A stretch of 64,000 nucleotides of DNA. It comes from Halorussus ruber (GTDB lineage Archaea; Halobacteriota; Halobacteria; Halobacteriales; Haladaptataceae). Shown here in pieces: positions 25,785-33,625 of the stretch; the first letter of the stretch is position 1; the number at the start of each line of letters is the position of its first letter. The notes under the pieces were generated by a model. The model searched no databases. It was given only the letters and a program-made list of their open reading frames with translations, and had not been told where the DNA came from. The position numbers were made by a program, and so were the translations under genes. The stretch is taken from the NCBI RefSeq assembly GCF_004765785.1, contig NZ_SBIT01000015.1, positions 1 through 64,000 on the forward strand, given 5' to 3'.

Positions 25785-26607
25785 CCTGAGTAGAACCCAG
25801 GTCGAGCGCCGACTCTCGGACCTCGTCCGCGAGAACCGGTTTACCATCGCGGTCGTCTTTCCGCTGGTCGGGGCCGGGATGTTCGTCGCCAGTCACGAGG
25901 GGTGGCTCCCGCCGTGGCTGGCGATGAATCCTCTGCTGGTCCTGTTCGGCACGCTCGTGATGCGCCTGCCGCTCGTGGCGGGTCTCGCGCCGCTGGTGGA
26001 CCGCCGGGCCGGAGTCGGCCTGCTTCTGGTCACGGCCTACAGCTACGTCATCGAGTACATCGGAGTCCACTACGGCGTCCCCTACGGCGAGTTCAGCTAC
26101 CAAATCGAGTTGGGACCGATGGTCGGCGGAGTTCCGGTCGGCCTGCCCGTCTTCTTCCTCCCGTTGGTGGTCAACAGCTACCTCCTCGTCCTACTTCTGC
26201 TCCCGAAGGCAGGCCGGATAGCTCGGACCCTCGCGGCGCTCGCGGTCGTGCTGGTCGTGGACTTCGTGCTGGACCCCGCGGCGGTCGGACTCGGCTTCTG
26301 GGACTACGGCGGCGGGTTCTACTACGGCGTCCCCTTCTCGAACTTTCAGGGCTGGATTCTGAGCGGCCTGATTGCGGTCTCGCTCGTTGAGTGGGGATTC
26401 GACCGCGCGGCGCTCGGCGACCGACTCCGGAACTGCGAGTTCGCGCTCGACGACTTCGTGAGCTTCGTCCTCCTCTGGGGCGCGATGAACGTCTACTTCG
26501 GGAACTGGATTGCGGTGGCGCTGGCCGCGGGACTCTCGGCCGGGTTGGTTCGAACCGACCGCTTCGACTTCGTCGGAATCGGCCGGGAACGCCCCGAACA
26601 GGGTTGA
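25777..26607 (+). CDS. cruF: Carotenoid biosynthesis protein CruF (bisanhydrobacterioruberin hydratase)
   Basis: The 276-residue protein starts at GTG and has about seven to eight helices. Family landmarks are SYVIEYIGVHYGVPYGEFSY and the later GLGFWDYGGGFYYGVPFSNFQGW (DUF422 family). In haloarchaea CruF hydrates bisanhydrobacterioruberin to bacterioruberin. The 8-bp overlap with the prenyltransferase gene implies coupled translation. It converges on crtB. Confidence 0.92.
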   Translation: MGNLSRTQVERRLSDLVRENRFTIAVVFPLVGAGMFVASHEGWLPPWLAMNPLLVLFGTLVMRLPLVAGLAPLVDRRAGVGLLLVTAYSYVIEYIGVHYGVPYGEFSYQIELGPMVGGVPVGLPVFFLPLVVNSYLLVLLLLPKAGRIARTLAALAVVLVVDFVLDPAAVGLGFWDYGGGFYYGVPFSNFQGWILSGLIAVSLVEWGFDRAALGDRLRNCEFALDDFVSFVLLWGAMNVYFGNWIAVALAAGLSAGLVRTDRFDFVGIGRERPEQG

Positions 26608-26650
26608 AAAACTCCAAAATCGCCGGGAAGAGACCACCGAGGAGCCGGGT

Positions 26651-27604
26651 TCAATCGGCCTGCGGTGCCCCTTCCGGGCGATGGCTGGCGTGGACTTTCT
26701 CGGCCTCGGGGACGGCGCTCACGGCCCGGAACACCGTCACCGGGTCGCGGGACTTCTGCCAGTACCACCGGGTCTTCGCCCAGAGCCACGCGGCGCGGAA
26801 GGCTCCGACCTCCGGCTCCGAGGAGAACACGTCGTAATCTCGCGCTCGGATGAGGCGGTGGTGTTCGGCGTAGAGGACCGCGGCGTACAGCACCGCGAAC
26901 TGGCAGTCCTCGGGCAGGTACTCGATGCCCGCCACGCCCTCGCGGTACTTGCGCTCGGCCCGCCGGAGTTCGTCGGCCATCGCCGCGCGGAAGCCGTCTG
27001 TCGGGTTGCAACGCCGAATGTCGGCCTCCGTGACGCCGTGGCGCTCGCGGGTGGTTCCGGGGAGGTAGATGCGGTCGTGGTCCAGAATGTCCTCGCGCAC
27101 GTCGCGGAGGAAGTTCGTCAACTGGAAGGCCTCGCCGAGTGCGACCGCGTGAGGTTTGGCGCGCTCGGGTTTCTCGACGCCCATCACCGACTGCATCATC
27201 ACGCCGACCGCGGAGGCCGACCCGCGCATGTACTCCTCGAGTTCGGCGTAGGTCTCCCAGCGGGACTTCTCGATGTCCGAAATCATCGCGTCGATGAAGA
27301 TTTCTATCTCCTCGTCGGGAATCCCGCGCTCGTCGCTGACCTCCTGAAACGCCGCGAGCACCTCGTCGTCCGTCTCCACTTCGCCGAGCGCCTCCGCCCG
27401 GAGTTGTTCGAGTCGCGCCCGTTGCTCGTCGGGCGGTAAGTCGTCGGCACCGTCTACGACCTCGTCGGCGACGCGGAAGAACGCGTAGAGGACGTACGTG
27501 GGATTGCGTATCCGCCGGGGGAGCAACCGCGTAGCGAAGTGGAAGGTTCTGCCGGTTCGCTGCTGAATCGTCTTACTTCGTCGGAGTTGTCGGTCGGTGA
27601 CCAT
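26651..27604 (-). CDS. crtB: Phytoene synthase (CrtB)
   Basis: The 317-residue protein is a head-to-head prenyl synthase. Aspartate-rich motifs are DEVVDGADD (about 48-56) and DVREDILDHDRIYLP (about 155-169), both metal/diphosphate-binding sites. It condenses two geranylgeranyl diphosphates to phytoene, the first committed step for the crtI cluster that it converges with. An SD-like GGAGAG lies 5 to 10 nt before the ATG at 27604. Confidence 0.95.
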   Translation of the reverse strand: MVTDRQLRRSKTIQQRTGRTFHFATRLLPRRIRNPTYVLYAFFRVADEVVDGADDLPPDEQRARLEQLRAEALGEVETDDEVLAAFQEVSDERGIPDEEIEIFIDAMISDIEKSRWETYAELEEYMRGSASAVGVMMQSVMGVEKPERAKPHAVALGEAFQLTNFLRDVREDILDHDRIYLPGTTRERHGVTEADIRRCNPTDGFRAAMADELRRAERKYREGVAGIEYLPEDCQFAVLYAAVLYAEHHRLIRARDYDVFSSEPEVGAFRAAWLWAKTRWYWQKSRDPVTVFRAVSAVPEAEKVHASHRPEGAPQAD

Positions 27605-27835
27605 TCGATCTCTCCTGTGTTGTGCAGAGTCCGGTCGAACAGCAGCGGCCCCAGCATTTCACCTAGGGAGTCGTCCGTGTTAATTGTTGGCGTCGGTGAA
27701 CTCCCGGCGGGCAGACAGTCCGCGCGGTAGGATGTCCTTACTGAGCGTAATCTGGGTTACGAGGTCCGGAGTTCGCCGCGAGCGCTTCCGGACTGCCATC
27801 ACGCCTTTCTACGTCGGTGCCCTCGATTCGGACGT

Positions 27836-28492
27836 ATGAGTTCTTCCGACGCCGTCACCGAGACGTTAGACGAGGGTGGAAACGGAATCGCGGGTCGAGT
27901 CGGGTCGCTGGCGAAGCCGCTCGGACCGGCGCTCGCCAAGCACGCCGAGTCGGGCACCCTCGCGGCCGCGTCGGGGGTCGTCTCGCTGGTCCGGGCCGGG
28001 CGGACCTTCTTGAAGGGCAACCGCAAGCGCGGCGTCTTGCAGGCGCTCGGAGGCCTGTTCTGGGTCGGCGTCGCGCTCGCCCAGCGCCGGACGGGACGCG
28101 GTTCGACCGCCGGAGCGACCCGAGGAGGACCCTCTACCTCCGACCTCGCCGACGTGGCCGACTCCTCGCCGGACATCGAGGATGTCGAAACCGAAGGCAC
28201 GGACGCCGACCACGCCACGGGCGAGGAGGTCGTGGATACGACCGACGCCGACATCGAGGAGTCCGACACCGCGCCGGAAGTCGAGTCGCACGCCGAGGGC
28301 GACGTGGACCAGCGCGACGTGGTGGAGTCGGGTGACCTCGAAGACGCGGACGCCGATGAAGAGAGCGAAGCAGGGTCCGAGGACGCGACGGAGGCAGGAG
28401 ACGTCTCCGAGGAGTCGCCCATCGACGCGGTCAGCGACGAGAACGCGCAGGCCGAACCCGACGGCGGCACCGAGAGCGACGACGAGGAGTGA
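27836..28492 (+). CDS. Acidic hypothetical protein with hydrophobic N-terminal half
   Basis: Residues 1-95 of the 218 have weak hydrophobic stretches (SLAKPLGPALAKH, LQALGGLFWVGVALAQ) ending in basic RRTGRG. From about 105 the protein is almost all Asp, Glu, Ser, Thr and Ala and is probably disordered. The shape suggests a membrane-associated N terminus with a highly acidic tail, but the family is not known to me. It is divergent from crtB. Confidence 0.6.
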   Translation: MSSSDAVTETLDEGGNGIAGRVGSLAKPLGPALAKHAESGTLAAASGVVSLVRAGRTFLKGNRKRGVLQALGGLFWVGVALAQRRTGRGSTAGATRGGPSTSDLADVADSSPDIEDVETEGTDADHATGEEVVDTTDADIEESDTAPEVESHAEGDVDQRDVVESGDLEDADADEESEAGSEDATEAGDVSEESPIDAVSDENAQAEPDGGTESDDEE

Positions 28493-28542
28493 CTCAGGAC
28501 TCGGCGGAGCCCGATCAAAGCCTTGTATTTGTTTCTCTGGGC

Positions 28543-28574
28543 AATTATAATATTTCCTAACCAATTATATATGA
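28543..28574 (+). promoter_or_regulatory. A/T-rich promoter-like tract upstream of structured element E
   Basis: The tract includes ATTATAATATTT and ATTATATATGAT. A start near 28595 would carry the 26-bp-type units and then structured element E. No other gene starts before 29031, so the tract probably serves either the element or the 29031 gene. Confidence 0.5.
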
Positions 28575-28630
28575 TCCTTTGTCCAGAAATCCGCGAGTGC
28601 GGCCCGGCGGCCAGCGGCCGCCGGGCCGCC

Positions 28631-28733
28631 GAACGCCCGGCCGACCAAACAGCCAGCAAACGCTCGTCCAGCCATCCACCGGCGAACGCCCGGCCAACCA
28701 ACCGCCGGGAACGCGCTCGGTGAAACAATCACC
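28631..28733 (+). repeat. Tandem 26-bp-type units preceding structured element E
   Basis: Four successive units start with CGAACGCCCGGCC, CAAACGCTCGTCC, CGAACGCCCGGCC and GAACGCGCTCGGT. Each is followed by an A/C-rich stretch such as AACCAACCG. Copies A-D have the same unit once to three times. The number varies while the following hairpin stays the same. Confidence 0.65.
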
Positions 28734-28742
28734 ACGGGAGGA

Positions 28743-28913
28743 TGAAGGGGCCGGTCGCTCGCGTTCACTTTAGTCGTCTCCGCGGGCACTACTCGCGCCG
28801 GGCGGTGTCTGCGGGAGCGAAGCGACCAAAGGCTCGTCGGAGCTCGTCTCCGACGGTGCGGAGAGGCGCGAGTATCCCGCGGAGCGACCGCGAGCGACCG
28901 GGGGCTTCAGAAG
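28743..28913 (+). repeat. Recurrent structured element, copy E (upstream of the saccharopine-dehydrogenase-like gene)
   Basis: The basal stem is CCGGTCGCTCGCG / CGCGAGCGACCGG (13 pairs), the middle CTCCGCGGG / CCCGCGGAG (9) and the inner TACTCGCGCC / GGCGCGAGTA (10). The apical loop carries an insertion of about 46 nt with its own hairpin (GTCGGAG/CTCCGAC) between GGGCGGTG and GGTGCGGAGA. The end is GGGGGCTTCAGAAG. It lies 117 nt before the GTG at 29031, in the same direction. The inserted hairpin makes this the longest apical part. Confidence 0.75.
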
Positions 28914-29030
28914 ACATCATCACAGTAGTTCTGCTGTTCGCACTCTCGTTCGCAATCGTCGTCATAGCAAGAACTCCCTCACCTAGAATCGGCCCCGCGA
29001 GTTTTACCCGTCACCGTCTAATCCGACATC

Positions 29031-30122
29031 GTGACCGACGAACTGCTCATCTACGGAGCCTACGGCTACACCGGCGCGCTCGTCGCGGAGACGGCAGTCG
29101 AGCGAGGTCTCTCGCCCGTCCTCGCGGGGCGCACCGCCGAGAAGGTAGAGCGGCAGGCGACCGACCTCGGCCTCGACCACCGGGTGTTCAGCCTCGAACA
29201 CCCTGAAATAGTCGAGGACCACGTCGAGGAGTTCTCGGCGGTGCTGAACTGCGCGGGGCCGTTCTCCGAGACGGCCCGGCCGATGTACTCGGCGTGCCTG
29301 CGCACCGGCACCGACTATCTGGACATCACCGGGGAAATCGACGTGCTGGAGGCCATCGCCGAGCGCGACCGGGACGCCGAGGAGGCCGACGTGACCCTCC
29401 TCCCGGCGGTGGGCTTCGACGTGGTGCCGACCGACTGTCTGGCGGCCTACCTCCAGACCCAGCTGGACTCGGCGACGAGGCTCACGCTCGCCATCGACGG
29501 ACTGGGCACCTTCTCGCCGGGCACCGCCAAGTCCATCGTGGAGGGCCTCTCGCGCTCCGGCGCGGTCCGAGAGAACGGCGAGCTTCGGACCGTCCCCGCG
29601 GCGTGGAAGACCCGCCACCTCGACTTCGGGCGCGGCCCCAAGCCCGCCGTGACGATTCCCTGGGGCGACATCTCGACGGCCTACTTCACCACCGGGATTC
29701 CGAACGTCGAGACCTACGCCACCGTGCCCGACTACGTCCCGAACGTGATGGAGAAGACCCGCCCGTTGGTGCCGCTCCTCGGGACCGAACCGGTCCAGTC
29801 CGCGATGAAGGCCGCCATCGACGCCGTGGTCTCGGGACCGACCGCCGAGGAGCGCGCCCAGAGTCTGGCCCGCATCTGGGGCGAAGTCGAGGACGACGCG
29901 GGCAACCGCTTCGCCGCCCGGATGCGGACGCCCGACACCTACGACCTCACCGCCCAGACTGCGGTCGAGTCCGCGCGCCGGGTGGTCGAGGGCGAGGTCA
30001 ATTCTGGCTTCCAGACGCCCTCCTCGGCGTTCGGGCCGGACTACGTGCTGGAGTTCGACGGGGTGGAGCGCGAGGACGTGCAGGAGGTTTCGGAGGTAGG
30101 TGCGAGTGTGCTTGAGGAGTAA
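29031..30122 (+). CDS. Saccharopine dehydrogenase NADP-binding domain protein (trans-acting enoyl reductase-like)
   Basis: The 363-residue protein starts at GTG with a Rossmann motif YGAYGYTGALVAE at about residues 7-19. Conserved blocks PVLAGRT and NCAGPFSETARPMYSACL follow, typical of the saccharopine-dehydrogenase-like reductases that include mycobacterial trans-acting enoyl reductases. A reductase acting on lipid or quinone-type substrates is possible, but the substrate is unknown. Structured element E lies directly upstream. Confidence 0.88.
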   Translation: MTDELLIYGAYGYTGALVAETAVERGLSPVLAGRTAEKVERQATDLGLDHRVFSLEHPEIVEDHVEEFSAVLNCAGPFSETARPMYSACLRTGTDYLDITGEIDVLEAIAERDRDAEEADVTLLPAVGFDVVPTDCLAAYLQTQLDSATRLTLAIDGLGTFSPGTAKSIVEGLSRSGAVRENGELRTVPAAWKTRHLDFGRGPKPAVTIPWGDISTAYFTTGIPNVETYATVPDYVPNVMEKTRPLVPLLGTEPVQSAMKAAIDAVVSGPTAEERAQSLARIWGEVEDDAGNRFAARMRTPDTYDLTAQTAVESARRVVEGEVNSGFQTPSSAFGPDYVLEFDGVEREDVQEVSEVGASVLEE

Positions 30123-30192
30123 CAGCTTTCACCGATAGCCGATTCGCTGTCGAGGAATACTCGACACTCACCGTATAATTCGTGGAAAAGTA

Positions 30193-30208
30193 AGCCGGTG
30201 GAGGGATT
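30193..30208 (-). repeat. 16-bp copy of the tRNA-Thr 3' end (att-like)
   Basis: AGCCGGTGGAGGGATT occurs here and again at 30312-30327, where it is the 3' end (acceptor and part of the T arm) of tRNA-Thr. Such a repeat of a tRNA 3' end is what integrases leave behind. The 119 bp between the two copies hold no gene, so this would be a scar or a partial tRNA duplication. Confidence 0.55.
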
Positions 30209-30311
30209 ATGAACCACCTGAAAACGCTTCCTCGCCTTCGGCGAGACTGCCTTTTCCGTAGTTCAAATCCTCTACAGAAGGCTCTTCAGCCTCACTACGT
30301 TCGGCAGAAAG

Positions 30312-30386
30312 AGCCGGTGGAGGGATTTGAACCCTCGGCCTATTCCTTACGAAGGAATCGCTCTAGCCAGTCTGAGCTACACCGGC
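30312..30386 (-). tRNA. tRNA-Thr (CGT)
   Basis: Read on the minus strand the gene gives acceptor GCCGGTG / CACCGGC with discriminator T. The D arm is GCTC...GAGC, the anticodon arm ATTCC-TTCGTAA-GGAAT (anticodon CGT, codon ACG), and the T arm GAGGG-TTCAAAT-CCCTC. All stems pair. It has 75 nt, no intron, and no encoded CCA. Confidence 0.95.
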
Positions 30387-30511
30387 ACACTCACTTCGTT
30401 CGTGTCCCGAGCCTCGCCTCGCGTTGCTCGGCGAGACACCGGCGCGCGTACTTCCTCTTCACTCTTTACTACTCCCCACAGGCAAAATAAGGCTTCCGGA
30501 ATCGCCCGCCG

Positions 30512-31540
30512 TTAGCGAGATAGTCGCACGTCGAGACAGACGTTCAACTCGTGAGGAGCGTACGACCGGACCACGTGGCGCGTCTCGACTTCGACTTCGT
30601 ACTCGGGTTCCGCGGCCTCTCGAATCGCGGCCTCGCCCGGCCCGAAGGGGTCGTCCTCGTGCTGGATGTCGTAGTAATGAATCACGCAGTCGTCGCCAGC
30701 GAGTTCGACCGCCGAGTCGAGGAACTCGTCGGCGCTGTGGGGCAGGTTCATCACCACGCGGTCGGCCCAGTCCGAATACTCGGGCGCGACCTCTCTCACG
30801 TCGCCGTGAATCGCAGTTACCCTGTCTTCCACGTCGTTGCGCCGGGCGTTCTCCCGGAGGTACTCGACGGCCTTCTCGTTCAGGTCCACGCCGACGACCT
30901 CCGCGCCGCGCTTGGCGAAGGGGACGACGAACGGCCCGACGCCCGCGAACATGTCGAAGGCGCGCTCGTCGGTCGCTCGCGGGGTATCCCCGCTCGCATC
31001 TTTCGAGGGCCGTGGCCCCTCGCCAACCTGCTCGGCGACCCGGTGGCGCTCGGTGGCGAGCCGAGGAGAGAAGTAGACCTCGGACACGTCGAGGAGGAAC
31101 TCGCAGCCGTACTCGCGGTGGACCGTCTCGGTTCCGTCTCCCGCAAGCACCTCCCAGTCGCGGACCCGGAGTTCGCCCTTGACCTTCGAGGCCCGATTCA
31201 CGACCGTCTTCACGGGGATGTCCGAGGCCATCACGGCGTCGGCGATTTCCCGGGCGCGCTCCGGGTCGTCCTCGTCTAAGATGGCGATGTCGCCGAGGCG
31301 CTCGTAAGTCGGTTCGTAGCCCAGCAGGTCGGTGGGCGTGTCCGGCGTGTCGCGCTCGCCGACGGCGCGCGAGACTACGGTCAAATCCTCGGGCACTCGG
31401 TCGGCGTCGGTCACCGGGAGGTAGAGGCTCCCCTCCGCGACTTCGATTTCGAACTCGGCCGCGAGGAGGTTCTCGTCGGCCAACCGCTGGCGAGTCTCCT
31501 CGCCTCGCTCGCGCTCGACTCGCACGCACGGGACTTCCAT
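30512..31540 (-). CDS. trm5: tRNA (guanine(37)-N1)-methyltransferase Trm5
   Basis: The 342-residue protein has the N-terminal D1/D2 region, then the SAM domain with AFDMFAGVGPFVVPFAKRGA (motif I) and the catalytic loop VVMNLPHSADEFLD (NLPxxxxxFL), diagnostic for Trm5. It makes m1G37 in tRNA, which prevents frameshifting. The start MEVPCVRV at 31540 is the usual archaeal Trm5 beginning; the frame upstream is Arg/Thr-rich and rejected. It is divergent from dphB. Confidence 0.93.
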   Translation of the reverse strand: MEVPCVRVERERGEETRQRLADENLLAAEFEIEVAEGSLYLPVTDADRVPEDLTVVSRAVGERDTPDTPTDLLGYEPTYERLGDIAILDEDDPERAREIADAVMASDIPVKTVVNRASKVKGELRVRDWEVLAGDGTETVHREYGCEFLLDVSEVYFSPRLATERHRVAEQVGEGPRPSKDASGDTPRATDERAFDMFAGVGPFVVPFAKRGAEVVGVDLNEKAVEYLRENARRNDVEDRVTAIHGDVREVAPEYSDWADRVVMNLPHSADEFLDSAVELAGDDCVIHYYDIQHEDDPFGPGEAAIREAAEPEYEVEVETRHVVRSYAPHELNVCLDVRLSR

Positions 31541-31688
31541 ACTCTCGCTTTTCGGGGTGTGGCGGTAAGCGTGACGCTTCGCGGTCGTCGTGGGTGTCCG
31601 TGGGTGGTCGTCGGTCGTCGTGGTTCGCCGGTGGGTCCAGCCCCGACGCACTCGTCGTCGGGCCAGCGAGCGCGTCCGACTCGAAACG

Positions 31689-31718
31689 CTATAACCCGCT
31701 GGCGTCCCTACCGGAGGT
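31689..31718 (+). promoter_or_regulatory. TATA box and ribosome-binding-like site of dphB
   Basis: GCTATAACC lies about 27 nt before the ATG at 31719, as in leaderless genes. CCGGAGGT is directly before the ATG, too close to be used if the transcript starts at the ATG. Both features coexist, so the start site of the transcript decides which is functional. Confidence 0.5.
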
Positions 31719-32492
31719 ATGCTCACATTCGTCGGCCTCGGTCTCTACGACGAGCGTTCGATTACCGTCGAGGGCAAAGAAGTCCTCCGAGAGGCGGACC
31801 GCGCCTTCGCCGAGTTCTACACCAGCAAACTCCTCGGCGCGAGCGTCGAGGACTTGGAAGCCTACCACGACACCGACATCGAGGTCCGCGACCGGGCGGG
31901 CGTCGAGCAGGACCCCGAGGAAATTCTCCGGGCCGCCGAATCTGGCGACGCGGTCTTTCTCACCGCGGGCGATACGATGATTTCGACCACTCACGTCGAC
32001 CTCCGGCTCCGGGCCGAGGAGCGCGGCATCGACACGCGCGTCGTCCACGCGCCCACCGCCGAGTCGGCGGCCAGCGGCCTGACCGGCCTCCAGAACTACC
32101 GCTTCGGCAAGGCCACGACGCTCCCCTTCGAGTACGCCCACGGTGCCGACGGCGTCCCCGCCAGCGTCACCGACGCCATCGACGAGAACCGCGAGCGCGG
32201 CCTGCACACGCTGGTCTACCTCGACATCAAGGTGCGCAACGACGAGTACATGTCCGCCGACTACGCCGCCGACCTGCTGGCCGAGGAGTACGGCGACCTG
32301 CTGGGCGTCGTGGTCGCCCGCGCCGGGAGTCCCGACCCGCTCGTGGCCGCCGACCGCATCTCGGCGCTGGCCGACCGCGATTTCGGCGACCCGCTCCACC
32401 TGCTGGTCGTGCCGGGCGACCTCCACCACATCGAGGCCGACGCGCTCGGCGCGCTGGCGGGTGCGCCGGAGGAACTCCTCGACGTCGAATAA
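31719..32492 (+). CDS. dphB: Diphthine synthase (DphB/Dph5)
   Basis: The 257-residue protein belongs to the tetrapyrrole methylase fold. MLTFVGLGLYDERSITVEG opens it, and AGDTMISTTHVDLRLRA and FPFEYAHG-like GKATTLPFEY follow. The enzyme methylates the histidine side chain of elongation factor 2 in diphthamide formation. The length matches archaeal DphB (about 255-265). The gene is divergent from trm5 and convergent with artA. Confidence 0.95.
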   Translation: MLTFVGLGLYDERSITVEGKEVLREADRAFAEFYTSKLLGASVEDLEAYHDTDIEVRDRAGVEQDPEEILRAAESGDAVFLTAGDTMISTTHVDLRLRAEERGIDTRVVHAPTAESAASGLTGLQNYRFGKATTLPFEYAHGADGVPASVTDAIDENRERGLHTLVYLDIKVRNDEYMSADYAADLLAEEYGDLLGVVVARAGSPDPLVAADRISALADRDFGDPLHLLVVPGDLHHIEADALGALAGAPEELLDVE

Positions 32493-32516
32493 TTCTAAAC
32501 ACTGAGCCGCGCTCGA

Positions 32517-33440
32517 TTACTCGCCTTTTCCGTCGGTCGCAACGGGTCGGTCGGTGCCGACCGCCTCGTGGAGGTCGTACTCGTCGCCGGTTGCGATGTA
32601 GAGGACGTCCTCGCCGACCGTCAGCAGTTCGGGGACCTCGCGGGCCACCGCCCACGCGATACCGACCAGCGCGACCACCGAGAGGACCTGAGCCAGCACG
32701 CGGTCGGAGATGAAGTACGACACCATGTGGGGGTCCTGATAGCCCAGCAGGCTCATCGTCGGGTCCACGAAGAACTGCAACCACTGGTGGCTGAACGCCA
32801 GCGTGATGAAGACCACGCGGACGAGGTTCAGCGCCCAGATAATCGGGATGGCGATGGCGACGCCCCGGAGCTTGCGGCCGAGCGGCGCGCGGACCGCGGC
32901 GATGAGGCCGCCGAAGATGGCCATGCTCCCGAGGCCGGTACACGCCAGCAGGACGTTGACCTTGAACTTGCCCTCATTCGTGTGGAAGAAGTACGTCCCG
33001 CGAATTCCACCGTCGCGCTCGACCACCTCGAACTCGTAGCCCAGCGTCTCCATGACGAACTCGCCCTGCCACGCCACCGTCTCGATGAGCCACTCCTTGC
33101 CAGCGGGAATCATCGTGAACGGCAGGTAGATGAGGCCCATGAACGCGATGGCCCGCGAGAGCAGAAAGAGGGTCTCGCGGCCCTGCACCAGCAGGTACGC
33201 GGCGTACAGGCAGGCCGGAAGCGCGGCCAGACTCAACGCACCCTCCACGAAGCTCTTCTGCTCGAACGCGAAGTGGGGGAACAGCGCGAGCCAGAACACG
33301 CCGAAGACGACCCACGCGAACGCGGCGAGGTAGCGAGCGCGCCCCCGGCCGTGGTCGTCGTCGTACCAGTCGAGGGCGGCGGCCGCGGCGAACAGTCCGA
33401 CGACGAGCCACGCGAGTCCGTCTGTCAACGCGGTAGTCAC
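32517..33440 (-). CDS. artA: Archaeosortase A
   Basis: The 307-residue membrane protein has the active-site residues in order: Cys167 in LLACTGLGS, Arg208 in NLVRVVFITLA and Arg247 in YFISDRVLAQ. The spacing (41 and 39) equals that of Haloferax volcanii ArtA Cys173, Arg214 and Arg253, which are established as essential. ArtA cuts PGF-CTERM proteins and attaches them to a lipid. It lies directly upstream of, and in the same direction as, an S-layer gene with that tail, so enzyme and substrate are encoded side by side. Confidence 0.95.
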   Translation of the reverse strand: MTTALTDGLAWLVVGLFAAAAALDWYDDDHGRGRARYLAAFAWVVFGVFWLALFPHFAFEQKSFVEGALSLAALPACLYAAYLLVQGRETLFLLSRAIAFMGLIYLPFTMIPAGKEWLIETVAWQGEFVMETLGYEFEVVERDGGIRGTYFFHTNEGKFKVNVLLACTGLGSMAIFGGLIAAVRAPLGRKLRGVAIAIPIIWALNLVRVVFITLAFSHQWLQFFVDPTMSLLGYQDPHMVSYFISDRVLAQVLSVVALVGIAWAVAREVPELLTVGEDVLYIATGDEYDLHEAVGTDRPVATDGKGE

Positions 33441-33625
33441 GGTTAGAAGGACGAAAGCGCGCCCCGGATAAAGAGTTGACGGCTCGTCTCAAATCGAGTA
33501 ACGTCTGCCTAGTCGGGTCGAAACGCGGCGTTTCCCACGTGCGACGACGCTGTCGCTACGGGAGTTGGCACGCCGAAAAAATGAAACCGCGAAAGACCGG
33601 CGAAAGCCGGTGGTTAGTTAGCTAT

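Noticed and set aside
28742-29206. Open frame starting MKGPVAR in structured element E (and MKGPPAR-like starts in copies A and D, MKGRAG in B)
   Set aside because: The shared ATG AAG GGG start looked like a conserved small protein, but stem lengths vary by one or two bases between copies and shift the frame, so downstream residues do not align, while base pairing is kept. Structure, not peptide, is conserved.
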